Positions 8,645 through 17,138 of a stretch of 64,000 nt of DNA are shown piece by piece (positions within the stretch are counted from its first letter, which is position 1; every line of letters begins with the position of its first letter). Source of the stretch: Rheinheimera sp. SA_1 (lineage in GTDB: Bacteria > Pseudomonadota > Gammaproteobacteria > Enterobacterales > Alteromonadaceae); the NCBI RefSeq assembly GCF_001669775.1, contig NZ_LXWK01000020.1, forward strand, positions 62,001 to 126,000, written 5' to 3'. The translations under genes and the position numbers were made by a program. The notes beneath the pieces were generated by a model that ran no database searches, had not been told where the DNA came from, and saw nothing but the letters and a program-made list of their open reading frames with translations.

Positions 8645-10065
8645 AAACCGTACTTCTCTAAACGCCGATACAGCGCACCGCGAGTCAGTCCAAGCGCTTG
8701 CGCGGTCTGGCTAATATTGCCCTGATAAAAACTCAGCGCCTGCCGAATGGTTTTTGCTTCGACTTGTTCCAGCAAAAACTCCGGACTGGCCGGTACGCTT
8801 TGTTGCTGTGCGACGACTGATTTGTCTGGATCAGAATCTGGTGCTGCTGAGGTTAAAGCCAACTGCAACTGACTAAAATCCAGCTCCGAATTCTCACTTA
8901 ACACCACGGCGCGTTCCAGCACATGCGCCAACTGGCGGACGTTGCCCGGCCAGTGATATTGGCTCAATAAATCAAGCTGCCCAGGCGTCAGCTGCAAACC
9001 GCTGCGCTGATACTGTGCTGCGTACAATTGCAGATAATACTGCGCCAGCATCGGGATATCTTCACGGCGTTGGCGCAGCGGCGGCAATACAATTTCGACT
9101 GTATTAATGCGGTACAACAAATCCTGGCGGAATAACCCTTGATCGGCGAGTTGCTGCAAGCCCTGATTGCTGGCGCAAATTAGCCTTAAATCAATAGCTT
9201 CAGCCGCAGTAGCACCTACTGAAATGACCTGGCGTTTTTGTAGTACCGTCAGTAGTTTTGCCTGATCGGCCAGTGCCAGATTGGATAATTCATCTAGGAA
9301 TAAAGTACCGCCACGCGCCTGCCGGAAGCGGCCGGGGGCATCGGTGACCGCGCCGGTAAAAGCGCCTTTTTTGTGCCCGAACAGCTCACTTTCCAGCAAA
9401 CTTGGCGTGATGCTGCCCATATCGACACAAACCAGCGACGCCTGCGCTCGCAGCGATGTCCGGTGAATAGCTTCGGCCACCAACTGCTTACCGGTGCCGC
9501 TTTCGCCGAGTAACAAGATGTTAGCGTCGGTGGCGGCAGCCTTATGGATTAGTTGCCGCACTTGTTGCATTGCCGGGCTATCACCTAACAGTGGCTGGCT
9601 TTGTCCGGAATTTAACGGGTTGGCATTGAATGCCGGGTTCGGCGCCACCTGTGCCAGCTGGAGGGCGATGATCTGGCGCAGTTGCTCGTTTTGCCAGGGC
9701 TTGGCGACAAAATCGCGGGCGCCCAGCTGCATCGCTTGCACCGCGAGGCCAACGTCAGCATAAGCAGTCATCAACACCACTTTTAAGTCCGGCTGTAGCG
9801 CTAGCGCCTGTTTCAGGTAATACAAACCTTCAGCGCCGCTGGCCGCGTCCCGACTGAAATTCATATCCAGCAGCAACACCTCAATCCGCTGTGAGCGCAA
9901 AATCGTCAACAATTCGCCCGGTTCGTTACTGGTCAATAACCGACAACCCAACGGCTTTAAACACAGTTTGCAAGCCAGCAGCAGATCGGTGTTGTCATCC
10001 AGCACTAACACCGCCGGCCGCTCCGACACTGCAAATGGTTCTGGAACTACTACAGGTGACGACAT
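8641..10065 (-). CDS. Sigma-54-dependent NtrC-family response regulator
   Basis: 474 residues in the classic three-domain order. The receiver has the acidic pair in VLVLDDNTD, the phosphoacceptor Asp in VLLLDMNFS, MTAYAD and the Lys in FVAKPWQ. The AAA+ domain has Walker A GESGTGKQ, the sigma-54 contact motif GAFTGA and Walker B GGTLFLDEL. A Fis-type helix-turn-helix at the C-terminus ends LGLTRGALYRRLEKYGL. The start at 10065 follows GGAG by eight bases; a longer frame to 10251 would run through the upstream activator sites and lacks a receiver-like extension, so it is rejected. The regulator should bind the two palindromes at 10224-10271 and activate the sigma-54 promoter at 10323 for the exporter operon. 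Confidence 0.95.
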   Translation of the reverse strand: MSSPVVVPEPFAVSERPAVLVLDDNTDLLLACKLCLKPLGCRLLTSNEPGELLTILRSQRIEVLLLDMNFSRDAASGAEGLYYLKQALALQPDLKVVLMTAYADVGLAVQAMQLGARDFVAKPWQNEQLRQIIALQLAQVAPNPAFNANPLNSGQSQPLLGDSPAMQQVRQLIHKAAATDANILLLGESGTGKQLVAEAIHRTSLRAQASLVCVDMGSITPSLLESELFGHKKGAFTGAVTDAPGRFRQARGGTLFLDELSNLALADQAKLLTVLQKRQVISVGATAAEAIDLRLICASNQGLQQLADQGLFRQDLLYRINTVEIVLPPLRQRREDIPMLAQYYLQLYAAQYQRSGLQLTPGQLDLLSQYHWPGNVRQLAHVLERAVVLSENSELDFSQLQLALTSAAPDSDPDKSVVAQQQSVPASPEFLLEQVEAKTIRQALSFYQGNISQTAQALGLTRGALYRRLEKYGL

Positions 10066-10223
10066 GGCTAAAACTCCGGATGAACGATGTACCACAGGCA
10101 ACAAATGTGAATTGATGTCGTGGGAATGTTGCCAAAACCAGCACCTTACCTGAAGGCCGGATGCTCTGGCAAGCCAGGCTAAACCCTTGAATAATCGCTG
10201 TATCGCCAGCGAAACGGCGCAAC

Positions 10224-10271
10224 TGTCCAGTAATGGACACTTCGCGCTCACAGACTGTCCATGGCTGGACA
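10224..10271 (+). promoter_or_regulatory. Two upstream activator palindromes, TGTCCA-N4-TGGACA
   Basis: Site 1 TGTCCAGTAATGGACA (10224-10239) and site 2 TGTCCATGGCTGGACA (10256-10271) share perfect 6-bp half-sites and are spaced 32 bases centre to centre, about three helical turns. They lie 52-99 bases upstream of the sigma-54 promoter, in the usual place for an NtrC-type enhancer. The obvious binder is the regulator encoded at 8641-10065. Confidence 0.85.
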
Positions 10272-10322
10272 GTGACTTTATTGGATGAAATGTAACTTGT
10301 TGTATTTGTTTAGGTAATTAAC

Positions 10323-10337
10323 TGGCACAGCCCTTGC
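10323..10337 (+). promoter_or_regulatory. Sigma-54 (-24/-12) promoter of exporter operon
   Basis: TGGCACAGCCCTTGC matches the consensus TGGCAC-N5-TTGC exactly. It lies 37 bases before the start of the adaptor gene at 10375, with the AAGGA ribosome site at 10363-10367. Confidence 0.92.
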
Positions 10338-10374
10338 GAACATAAAAGTAAGTCGAGATTGCAAGGATCCAGAA

Positions 10375-11652
10375 ATGGACAAAATAATTGCGCTACAACC
10401 TATCTGGCGCCAGCCGAAATTCCGCTTCAGCGCTTTGACCATTGCCGCCATGCTGCTGGCTGGCGGCAGTTTGTGGCAATGGCGGGCAAATGCCAGTCCG
10501 CAGGCCGAACTGCATATCAGTTCGCTGCAAACCGCGCTGGTACGCAGTGAAAATTTCAGCGAAAACCTGCAATTGCGCGGAGTGGTATTGCCACAACAAA
10601 CGGTGTTTCTGGATGCGATTGAAGGTGGCCGGGTTGAACAGCGGCTGGCTGAGCCTGGCAGTTATGTTGAAGCCGGTCAGCCACTGGTGCAGTTGACCAA
10701 CACTGCGCTGCAACTGGATTTTATCAGCCGGGAAGCACAGGTCAGTGAGCAGCTTAGTTTTCTACGTACCACCGAACTTGCCATGGCCACCACCGAGCTG
10801 GATTTAAAGCAGCAGGTACTGGATGCCAGTCATGCGATCCGTCAGTTGGAACGACAGATCGGCTTTAGCAAACCTCTGGTGGACCGTGGTGTGCTGGCCA
10901 AAGAACAGCTTCGTACGATGGAAGAAGATTTAGCCTTTCAACGCGAAAAACTACAGCTCAGCCAACAACGCCAGCAACAGCAGCTGACGGTGCAACAGGT
11001 GCAGAAAAAGCAGCTGCAGGACAGCGTGGCGATGCTGAGTAAAAATATCGGATTTGCCCGCCAGCAGCTGCAAAATTTGTTAGTGCGGGCGCCGGTCAGC
11101 GGTTATCTGAGCGAATTTCAGGTGGAACCTGGTGAATCCAAAGCGCCGGGTAGCCGGCTGGGTCAAATCGATATTCCCGGTCGGTTTAAGTTACAGGCGC
11201 AGGTGGATGAATTTTATTTAAGCCGTATTCAGCCGGGGATGAGCGCCACTTTGCAAAGCCCTGCGACGCCAGCCAATCCGCAGTCCATTCAAATCAGCCG
11301 TATCGATAGCAGAGTGGTGAATAACCAATTTAGTGTCGAACTGTTACTGCCAGAGCAATTTCAGGGAAAACGAGGCCAGACATTGATTTTCGATTTGCTG
11401 CTGGAGCAAAGCACCAGCCAAAGTCTGGTATTGCCGCGGGGCGCTTATTTAACTGACGGCGGCGGCCAGTTTGTTTATGTGCTGGACCAAAGAGGCAAAG
11501 CAACCCGCCGTGCCGTGCAGCTGGGCCGGCAAAGTAGCCAAAGTGTGGAAATTCGCACTGGTCTTGTCGCGGGCGAAAATGTCATCATCTCCAGCTATCG
11601 CGATTTTCGCCAGGCTGACCAACTCCAATTCAACACAGGGAACGCATTATGA
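10375..11652 (+). CDS. HlyD/MacA-type periplasmic adaptor of ABC exporter
   Basis: A 425-residue membrane-fusion protein. An N-terminal anchor (about residues 20-38) is followed by a first lipoyl-like half, VEQRLAEPGSYVEAGQPLVQL (positions in two parts, about 85-105). A long Gln/Leu-rich coiled-coil hairpin follows (about 120-225), then the second half LLVRAPVSGYLSEFQVEPGE and beta-barrel and membrane-proximal domains. It should link the inner-membrane ABC permease to an outer-membrane channel; no TolC-like gene is in the window. AAGGA sits seven bases before the ATG. The stop overlaps the ATPase start (ATGA, 11649-11652). Expression is expected from the sigma-54 promoter at 10323. Confidence 0.93.
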   Translation: MDKIIALQPIWRQPKFRFSALTIAAMLLAGGSLWQWRANASPQAELHISSLQTALVRSENFSENLQLRGVVLPQQTVFLDAIEGGRVEQRLAEPGSYVEAGQPLVQLTNTALQLDFISREAQVSEQLSFLRTTELAMATTELDLKQQVLDASHAIRQLERQIGFSKPLVDRGVLAKEQLRTMEEDLAFQREKLQLSQQRQQQQLTVQQVQKKQLQDSVAMLSKNIGFARQQLQNLLVRAPVSGYLSEFQVEPGESKAPGSRLGQIDIPGRFKLQAQVDEFYLSRIQPGMSATLQSPATPANPQSIQISRIDSRVVNNQFSVELLLPEQFQGKRGQTLIFDLLLEQSTSQSLVLPRGAYLTDGGGQFVYVLDQRGKATRRAVQLGRQSSQSVEIRTGLVAGENVIISSYRDFRQADQLQFNTGNAL

Positions 11653-12338
11653 TTGAACTGAAACAACTCAGCCGGGTATTTCGCACGGGTCAGCTGGAAA
11701 CCACAGCGCTGAATAATATTCATCTGAGCATTCAAAGTGGCGAGTTCGTTGCCATTATGGGGCCGTCTGGTTGTGGTAAATCGACTCTGCTCAGCATCCT
11801 TGGCATGCTGGATAGCCCAAGTCGCGGTCAGTATCTGTTTAAACAGCAAGATGTGGCGCCGCTGAAGGAACATCAGCTGGCCAATATCCGCAAACAACAT
11901 CTGGGTTTTGTGTTTCAGAGTTTTAACCTGATTGATGAGCTGAGTGTGGCTGAAAACGTCGAATTGCCGCTGCAATACCTGGGTGTCGGCAAAGCAGAAC
12001 GCGAACAGCGGGTGGCTTTGATGCTAAAACGGATGGCGATTGACCATCGCGCCGATCACAAACCGCTGCAGTTATCCGGTGGTCAGCAGCAACGGGTGGC
12101 TGTAGCGCGGGCTTTGGTGATTAACCCAAGCCTGATTTTGGCGGATGAGCCGACTGGTAACCTCGATTCGAAAAACTCGGAAGAAGTGATGCAGTTATTG
12201 TCTGAGCTGAACCGGCAAGGCACCACCATTGTGATGGTGACGCACTCAGAGCATGAAGCGCAGTACGCCAGCCGGATCGTCCGGATGCTGGATGGGCAGA
12301 TTGTTTCCGAGCGGGTGCTGGAGGTGAAATATGGCTAG
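11649..12338 (+). CDS. ABC transporter ATPase, MacB/LolD type
   Basis: A 229-residue nucleotide-binding subunit. Walker A is GPSGCGKSTLL (about residue 38), the Q-loop is in FVFQSFNLIDELSV, the signature is LSGGQQQRVAVARAL, and Walker B is LILADEPTGNLDS, followed by the switch His in VTHSEHEA. The sequence style (LDSKNSEEVMQLL) is that of the LolD/FtsE/MacB group that drives FtsX-like permeases by mechanotransmission rather than classical transport. It overlaps both neighbours: four bases with the adaptor gene and eight with the permease gene, which implies one coupled transcript. Confidence 0.95.
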   Translation: MIELKQLSRVFRTGQLETTALNNIHLSIQSGEFVAIMGPSGCGKSTLLSILGMLDSPSRGQYLFKQQDVAPLKEHQLANIRKQHLGFVFQSFNLIDELSVAENVELPLQYLGVGKAEREQRVALMLKRMAIDHRADHKPLQLSGGQQQRVAVARALVINPSLILADEPTGNLDSKNSEEVMQLLSELNRQGTTIVMVTHSEHEAQYASRIVRMLDGQIVSERVLEVKYG

Positions 12339-14748
12339 TCGCATCTCTACCCTGGGGCAGGCGTTGAATTTACGCACCGGCTGGCGGTCGTTGTGGCGTC
12401 AGCAACTGCATATGCTGCTGAATTTGTCAGGCTTGGCGCTGGGCTTAGCAGCGGCCTTATTGATTTTATTGTTTGTCTGGTATGAACTGGGTTTTGATCA
12501 GCAGCAGCCAAATGCAGAGCAGAGTTACCGGTTAGAGCAGCACTTTGAGTCCTTGGGTCAGCGTTTTCCGGTGGCAAGCCCAGCGATGATCGGTTTGCTG
12601 CAAAATTATGATGCTGGCATCAAAGTCACCCGGATGACGTCAGCGGCGCCTGATGTGGTGGTGCCAAGCCGCGGTCCGCAAGGGCTGAAACTAGTGCACC
12701 CGCTGGCGGTGGAAGCCAATTTCACTGACTTTTTTCAGGTTAATGTGCTGCAAGGTGATTTGGCTGTGGTGCTGCAAAGCCCACAACAAATTGCATTATC
12801 GCAACAAGAAGCCGAGCGGTTATTTGGTTCGGCGTCAGCGCTTGGCCAACAACTGCAGCTCGGCGACAAACCTTATCAGGTCGGTGCGATTTTTGCGCCG
12901 CTGTCAAAACAAAGTCATTTGCCTGCCGGTTCGCTGCGCCGGATTGATGAGAACGATATTAATCGGCCGTTGCGGATCAATAACGTCTATACGTACCTGC
13001 ACTTACCCACTGGACTGGACTTCGAACCTATGCTGCAGCAGCTGACTACGCAGCTGAATCAGCAAGCTTATGACGGCCGGCAAATGACTGAATTAAAGCT
13101 GCGTAAACTGACCGATATCCACTTACATTCGGCGTTGTCGCATGAGTTTAAAGTGAACGGCTCGTACACCACAGTACAGATTTGCCTTGGCCTTGCCGCT
13201 TTGTTAGTGGTGATTGCCGGTATCAACTTCGTCAATATGAGCATCGCCAGAGCGGGTCAACGCGCTAAAGAAGTGGGTGTGCGCAAAGCGCTGGGCGCCA
13301 GTCGTGGCCAGCTGATCGCGCAGTTTTTGCTGGAATCGTTGTTATTGGTGGCGATGGCCGGTTTGTTGGCGGCGGTGCTGGTGGAGTTGTGCCTGCCTTG
13401 GTTTAGTCACTTAGTCGATCGGCAACTGACCCTGGATTATCTCGGTGGTTTTGGCTTCATGCTGAGCGCGGTGGTCATGGTGATTGGTTTGCTGGCAGGA
13501 GCGTATCCGGCGTTTTTTCTTTCGGCCTTTGATGCCAAAAAAGTGCTGAGTGGCGATTTTCAGCGCGGCCAGACGGCGATTTGGCTGCGGAAATTGTTGC
13601 TGGTGTTGCAAGGGGCGATCAGTGTTGGGTTGTTGGTCAGTACCTGGGTGCTGCAGCAACAACTGACCTTATTGCAAAGTATGCCAACCGGCTATGATCG
13701 GCAGGCCAGGCTCAATATCAGCGAAATAGATAATCAGCAAATGTTCTGGGACAACACCCACAGTTTAACCAATTTATTAGCGCGCCAAAGCGGTGTGCAA
13801 GCCGTGACGATGTTGGATATGAATCTGACCGATACCATTTCCCAGGCGCAAACTCTACAAGTGCCGGGGCAACCCGATTTACCTCCGGTGCGGCAGTTAG
13901 GGGCTGGTTATCAGGTGGTTGCAGCAGCGGGTTTCCGTTTGCTGGCGGGGCGTGATTTTAGTGCCGACTTTGCCGACTGGTATCAGGCAGATGATAAACA
14001 AGCGCAGGCTGCAGTACTCATTACCGAATCGTTGCTACATAAAGCCGGTTTGCAAAGTCCGCAGCAGGCGATTGGCCAAGTCTGGACGATCCCGGGTGAA
14101 CAGGTGCCGTTGAAAGTGCAGGTGGTTGGGGTGATTGCCGATTTACAAATCGGTTCGGCCGTGGGAACACCCGAACCACTACTGGTGATTTGTGGTCGTT
14201 CGCCGATGCGCACTGCTCAGTTGCTACTCAAAGTTGATCCGGCACAAGCGCTAACGCTACGCCCGTTGTTAGAACAGCAAGTGCAGCAGAAATTGCAAAA
14301 AAACGAGCTGAAAAGTAGCTGGTTAGCCGATGATTTTTATAGTCTGTATCAAGGACAACGTCGGCAAAGCCAGGTGGTGACGTTGTTTGCGCTGCTGGCT
14401 GTTGGCCTGACCTTAGCGGGTTTATTTGGTTTGTCGGCATTCAGTACTGCGCAGCGCAGCCGGGAAGTAGCAATGCGTAAAGTGTTGGGCGCCAGCCGAC
14501 TAGCGTTGGTGCAACTATTAGCCAATGAATATCTGCGGTTGATGGCGGTTAGTATCGTGCTGGCGACCCCGCTGACCTATTGGTTATTAGGACAATGGCT
14601 GGCGCAGTTTTCAGCGCAGGTAACACAATCGCCTCTGGCTTATCTTGCTGCCGCGGCTTTAACTCTGGGGTTAAGCTGGCTCACCGTCGCCAGCCTCGCC
14701 TGGCAAGTGACCAATCGATCGCCGGCGATGGTACTGCGGCAACTCTGA
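12331..14748 (+). CDS. FtsX/MacB-type ABC permease with two FtsX domains
   Basis: An 805-residue inner-membrane permease. GGAGG stands six bases before the start at 12331. TM1 is near residue 30, followed by a MacB-like periplasmic domain (about 55-270) and an FtsX block with three helices (about 280-400, containing NMSIARAGQRAKEVGVRKALGAS as its coupling motif in two parts). A further helix (about 420-445) and second periplasmic domain follow, then a second FtsX block (about 685-800) with the same motif, STAQRSREVAMRKVLGASR. The duplicated coupling motif shows the two-domain layout of fused permeases, so a homodimer may not be needed. The substrate is unknown; this group includes exporters and resistance pumps for peptides, macrolides and lipids. 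No terminator is obvious downstream; repeat R2 lies 112 bases on. Confidence 0.93.
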   Translation: MASRISTLGQALNLRTGWRSLWRQQLHMLLNLSGLALGLAAALLILLFVWYELGFDQQQPNAEQSYRLEQHFESLGQRFPVASPAMIGLLQNYDAGIKVTRMTSAAPDVVVPSRGPQGLKLVHPLAVEANFTDFFQVNVLQGDLAVVLQSPQQIALSQQEAERLFGSASALGQQLQLGDKPYQVGAIFAPLSKQSHLPAGSLRRIDENDINRPLRINNVYTYLHLPTGLDFEPMLQQLTTQLNQQAYDGRQMTELKLRKLTDIHLHSALSHEFKVNGSYTTVQICLGLAALLVVIAGINFVNMSIARAGQRAKEVGVRKALGASRGQLIAQFLLESLLLVAMAGLLAAVLVELCLPWFSHLVDRQLTLDYLGGFGFMLSAVVMVIGLLAGAYPAFFLSAFDAKKVLSGDFQRGQTAIWLRKLLLVLQGAISVGLLVSTWVLQQQLTLLQSMPTGYDRQARLNISEIDNQQMFWDNTHSLTNLLARQSGVQAVTMLDMNLTDTISQAQTLQVPGQPDLPPVRQLGAGYQVVAAAGFRLLAGRDFSADFADWYQADDKQAQAAVLITESLLHKAGLQSPQQAIGQVWTIPGEQVPLKVQVVGVIADLQIGSAVGTPEPLLVICGRSPMRTAQLLLKVDPAQALTLRPLLEQQVQQKLQKNELKSSWLADDFYSLYQGQRRQSQVVTLFALLAVGLTLAGLFGLSAFSTAQRSREVAMRKVLGASRLALVQLLANEYLRLMAVSIVLATPLTYWLLGQWLAQFSAQVTQSPLAYLAAAALTLGLSWLTVASLAWQVTNRSPAMVLRQL

Positions 14749-14860
14749 GTGAGTTATGGTGTTTGGTTGAAGGTCTGTGGGAATATCAGGGGGCGACAGG
14801 TTGTTATCCCTGTTGTTCCGGCGGCAGGTGTTGAATGACCGAAACTTTGCTCTCTACACA

Positions 14861-14947
14861 ACCAACAACCGGTAACTACTCCGCTCGCCCGTTCGCGCCT
14901 CCCGCGCTCACTGTTGAATGCTCACTGCGCAGTTACCGGTTGTTGGT
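14861..14947. repeat. 87-bp palindromic repeat family R2, copy A
   Basis: The arms ACCAACAACCGGTAACT (14861-14877) and AGTTACCGGTTGTTGGT (14931-14947) are perfectly complementary over 17 bp. The interior includes GCCCGTTCGCGCCTCC and GCTCACTGTTGAATGCTCAC. An 87-bp copy in inverse orientation is at 57565-57651, with only seven differences, and a decayed copy at 53331-53400. The rest of the 14749-15049 gap shows nothing else. Probably a non-autonomous mobile element; it may also stop transcription of the exporter operon. Confidence 0.8.
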
Positions 14948-15049
14948 TTGGGGACTGTTTTATTAAGATAAATGTGTGGTTTGAGTTAATTGCGGATTTA
15001 ACTCCGTATTCATTGCCTTGTCCGCTGAAACATATTTTTATATTTGATT

Positions 15050-15346
15050 TTATTTGGAGCGATTCAAGTGTTCGGCAATGAGTGACAATACAAGTGGCTT
15101 CAACGATTTTGAATCGAGCACTTCAAAATTATCAAAGACCATTTCAACCCCAGACTGATTATCCATAGCGATCTTCAAATTCATCAACGAGAAATTAGCC
15201 TTACCTTTCCCTTCTTTGACTGCTTGGGCAATTGTTGGGCCTATACTGCCACAAGAAACGTACATGGGCCCGTTACGCTCAGATAGTTTATCTAGATCTA
15301 CACCATGTCTTGCTACGACAGTCACTGTTTCTTCTTTGCTATTCAT
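15050..15346 (-). CDS. Small soluble hypothetical protein (98 aa)
   Basis: AAGG lies about eight bases before the ATG at 15346, which supports translation. The protein has no signal peptide and no membrane segment. It is a mixed alpha/beta-looking sequence (starts MNSKEETVTVVARHG, ends LIAEHLNRSK) with one Cys in YVSCGSIGPT. No family is recognised. The surrounding DNA is AT-richer than that of the neighbouring exporter genes and is bordered on one side by repeat R2 and on the other by another intergenic repeat, so it may be an acquired cargo gene. It is isolated, with no operon partner. Confidence 0.6.
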   Translation of the reverse strand: MNSKEETVTVVARHGVDLDKLSERNGPMYVSCGSIGPTIAQAVKEGKGKANFSLMNLKIAMDNQSGVEMVFDNFEVLDSKSLKPLVLSLIAEHLNRSK

Positions 15347-15579
15347 TGCATCGACCTTATTTTCTAATGAATCTGTCCTTTAGCCAACGTAAAGTATAGT
15401 CGGCAGCAAGTATTCATTGGTCCTAGTTGTTTTACTAAATGATGCACGAAATCACTGGTACCTAATGGCCATATTTTGGAAGATAATACAATTTCTTGAA
15501 CATAGTATGAGTAGCGCTGCTTTTTGGCCCCGTAAAGCGAGCCGGTGGTTTGGCCGGTTTTGAGGTTTTAAAACTGCAC

Positions 15580-15760
15580 ACTGTTTGAGCGATTTGACGT
15601 TAGCAAATCGCGAGTTTGCGCAGTTGCCTCAAAATCGAGACAAACTTCCGGGCTTTCGAGCGATCCGGGGTCGCCTTTTCTTTGGTTCTTTCTTTTGGCG
15701 AAGCAAAAGAAAGATACTCGCCGTAGGCGAAACCCACGCCAGGCCTGCATGGCCAAACAA
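15580..15760. repeat. Intergenic repeat with strong AT-rich hairpin
   Basis: The 459-base gap 15347-15805 has no supported gene. Its right half carries a compact element: an 11-bp stem TCTTTCTTTTG / CAAAAGAAAGA (15687-15714) closing on a GCGAAG loop, preceded by GGGTCGCCTTTTC and followed by TCGCCGTAGGCGAAACCC, itself a second small inverted repeat (TCGCC...GGCGA). From memory, very similar sequences (CTTTCTTTTGGCGAAGCAAAAGAAAG) recur between genes in other gammaproteobacteria. It lies just downstream of the PLP-enzyme gene and may end its transcript or be a mobile repeat. Confidence 0.5.
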
Positions 15761-15805
15761 CCATAAAGCAACGCAGTTTGCACTGCGCTGTGCAAATCAG
15801 CTCAC

Positions 15806-16969
15806 CTACAACAGCGCCAACGCCTGCGACAAATCTGCAATTAAATCATCAGCATCTTCCACACCAATACTTAACCGCACCAATTTGTCGGTGACACCGG
15901 CTTTTGCGCGATCGGCGGCGGTCATGGCGGCGTGGGTGGTAGAAGCCGGATGACAGGCCAGACTTTCTAAATCGCCTAAGCTTACCGCTTGGGCAAATAA
16001 CGTCAGGTTATCCAGCAGTGTTGCCGCTGCGGCAAAACCACCGGCCAGTTCCAGCGCGACCATGCCACCAAAACCACCTGCGGTGTCTTTAATCACCTGG
16101 TGGCCGGGATGTTCAGCAAGCCCTGGGAAAAACACTTTTTCCACTTTTGGATGTGCTGCCAGAAATTCTGCGACTTTTTGTGCTGCAATCAGGTGTGCGT
16201 CCATCCTAAGTGGCAGGGTTTTTACACCGCGTTGTAATAAATAAGCTTCTTGCGGGCCCATCGGTGCGCCGATGTGTTTCAGCGCAATAGTGCGGATGCG
16301 CTGGATCAGTGGGCCGTTGCCTGCAACCACACCAGCAATAATGTCACCATGACCACACAAATATTTGGTGCCGCTGTGCATCACTACATCAACCCCCAGT
16401 TCCAGTGGCCGGAACAGGTATGGCGTTAAAAAGGTGTTGTCACAGACGGTAATAGCGCCAATTTCGCGGGCGACAGCGACAATTTTGCGGCTGTCGATGA
16501 CTTTCAGTGTTGGGTTGGTGATAGGTTCCCACAATACTAAACGGGTGTTGGCGCTGTGATTGGCGACAAAATCATCGTCGCTGCTGTAGCTGGTCACTTT
16601 CACGCCAGCGCGTACTAAGGTATTGCGTAAAAAGGCATCGGTGCCGCCGTACACCGGGTCAATAAAGGCCACTTCATCACCTTGTTGGGTCAGGGCGTAG
16701 ACAATGCTGCTGATCGCCGCCATACCGCTGGCGACCACGACTGCTTCATCAGCGCCTTCCATCGCTGCCAGTTTTTGCTCCAGCGCGCTGGACGTTGGAT
16801 TGCCCATCCGGCTGTAAATATACCCCGGGTTCTGCCCGGCGAAACGCGCCTGACCTTCAGCGGCAGTGCCGTAGCTAAAGGTGCTTGTCAGATAGACCGG
16901 GGTGTTTAAAGCGCCGGTGGATGGATCCGGTTGTTGGCCAGCGTGAATAGCGAGGGTGCGAAATTTCAT
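15806..16969 (-). CDS. Cys/Met-metabolism PLP enzyme, CGL/MGL type
   Basis: A 387-residue fold-type I enzyme of the trans-sulfuration family, cytosolic, expected to catalyse an alpha,gamma- or gamma-elimination on cystathionine, methionine or a related sulfur amino acid. The PLP Lys is in MHSGTKYLCGHGDIIAG; YSRMGNPTSSALE and SGMAAISS contribute phosphate and dimer contacts, and the C-terminal SLGDLESLACHPASTTH is very like methionine gamma-lyase. However, the loop that reads LYGCT in classical methionine lyases reads VYGGT here, so the diagnostic Cys is missing. Cystathionine gamma-lyase activity is therefore at least as likely. The start at 16969 (MKFRTLAIHAGQ) fits the family; the frame extends 12 residues upstream without support. 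Monocistronic. Confidence 0.85.
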   Translation of the reverse strand: MKFRTLAIHAGQQPDPSTGALNTPVYLTSTFSYGTAAEGQARFAGQNPGYIYSRMGNPTSSALEQKLAAMEGADEAVVVASGMAAISSIVYALTQQGDEVAFIDPVYGGTDAFLRNTLVRAGVKVTSYSSDDDFVANHSANTRLVLWEPITNPTLKVIDSRKIVAVAREIGAITVCDNTFLTPYLFRPLELGVDVVMHSGTKYLCGHGDIIAGVVAGNGPLIQRIRTIALKHIGAPMGPQEAYLLQRGVKTLPLRMDAHLIAAQKVAEFLAAHPKVEKVFFPGLAEHPGHQVIKDTAGGFGGMVALELAGGFAAAATLLDNLTLFAQAVSLGDLESLACHPASTTHAAMTAADRAKAGVTDKLVRLSIGVEDADDLIADLSQALALL

Positions 16970-17138
16970 CAAAGTACCTGCTTGAATAAATGCTTGATGC
17001 GCCACTGCATTGGTGCAATCAGAAGTTGAAAACTGTTATACAAAGAGTAGCTGTTCGCGCCAGGAAAGCGGAGCCTTCCGGACGCACAGCGTTATGGGTT
17101 GCTTGTTGCAGTGTGTAGCGTGTAACTGAACAGATTTG

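Noticed and set aside
10066-10251. 62-codon N-terminal extension of the NtrC-type regulator
   Set aside because: The ATG at 10065 has GGAG at the right distance and begins the receiver domain; the extension crosses part of the enhancer sites and has no domain.
15585-15953. 122-codon plus-strand frame with SFFWRSKRK
   Set aside because: This is the translation of the hairpin repeat plus the antisense end of the PLP gene, a known kind of false gene call.
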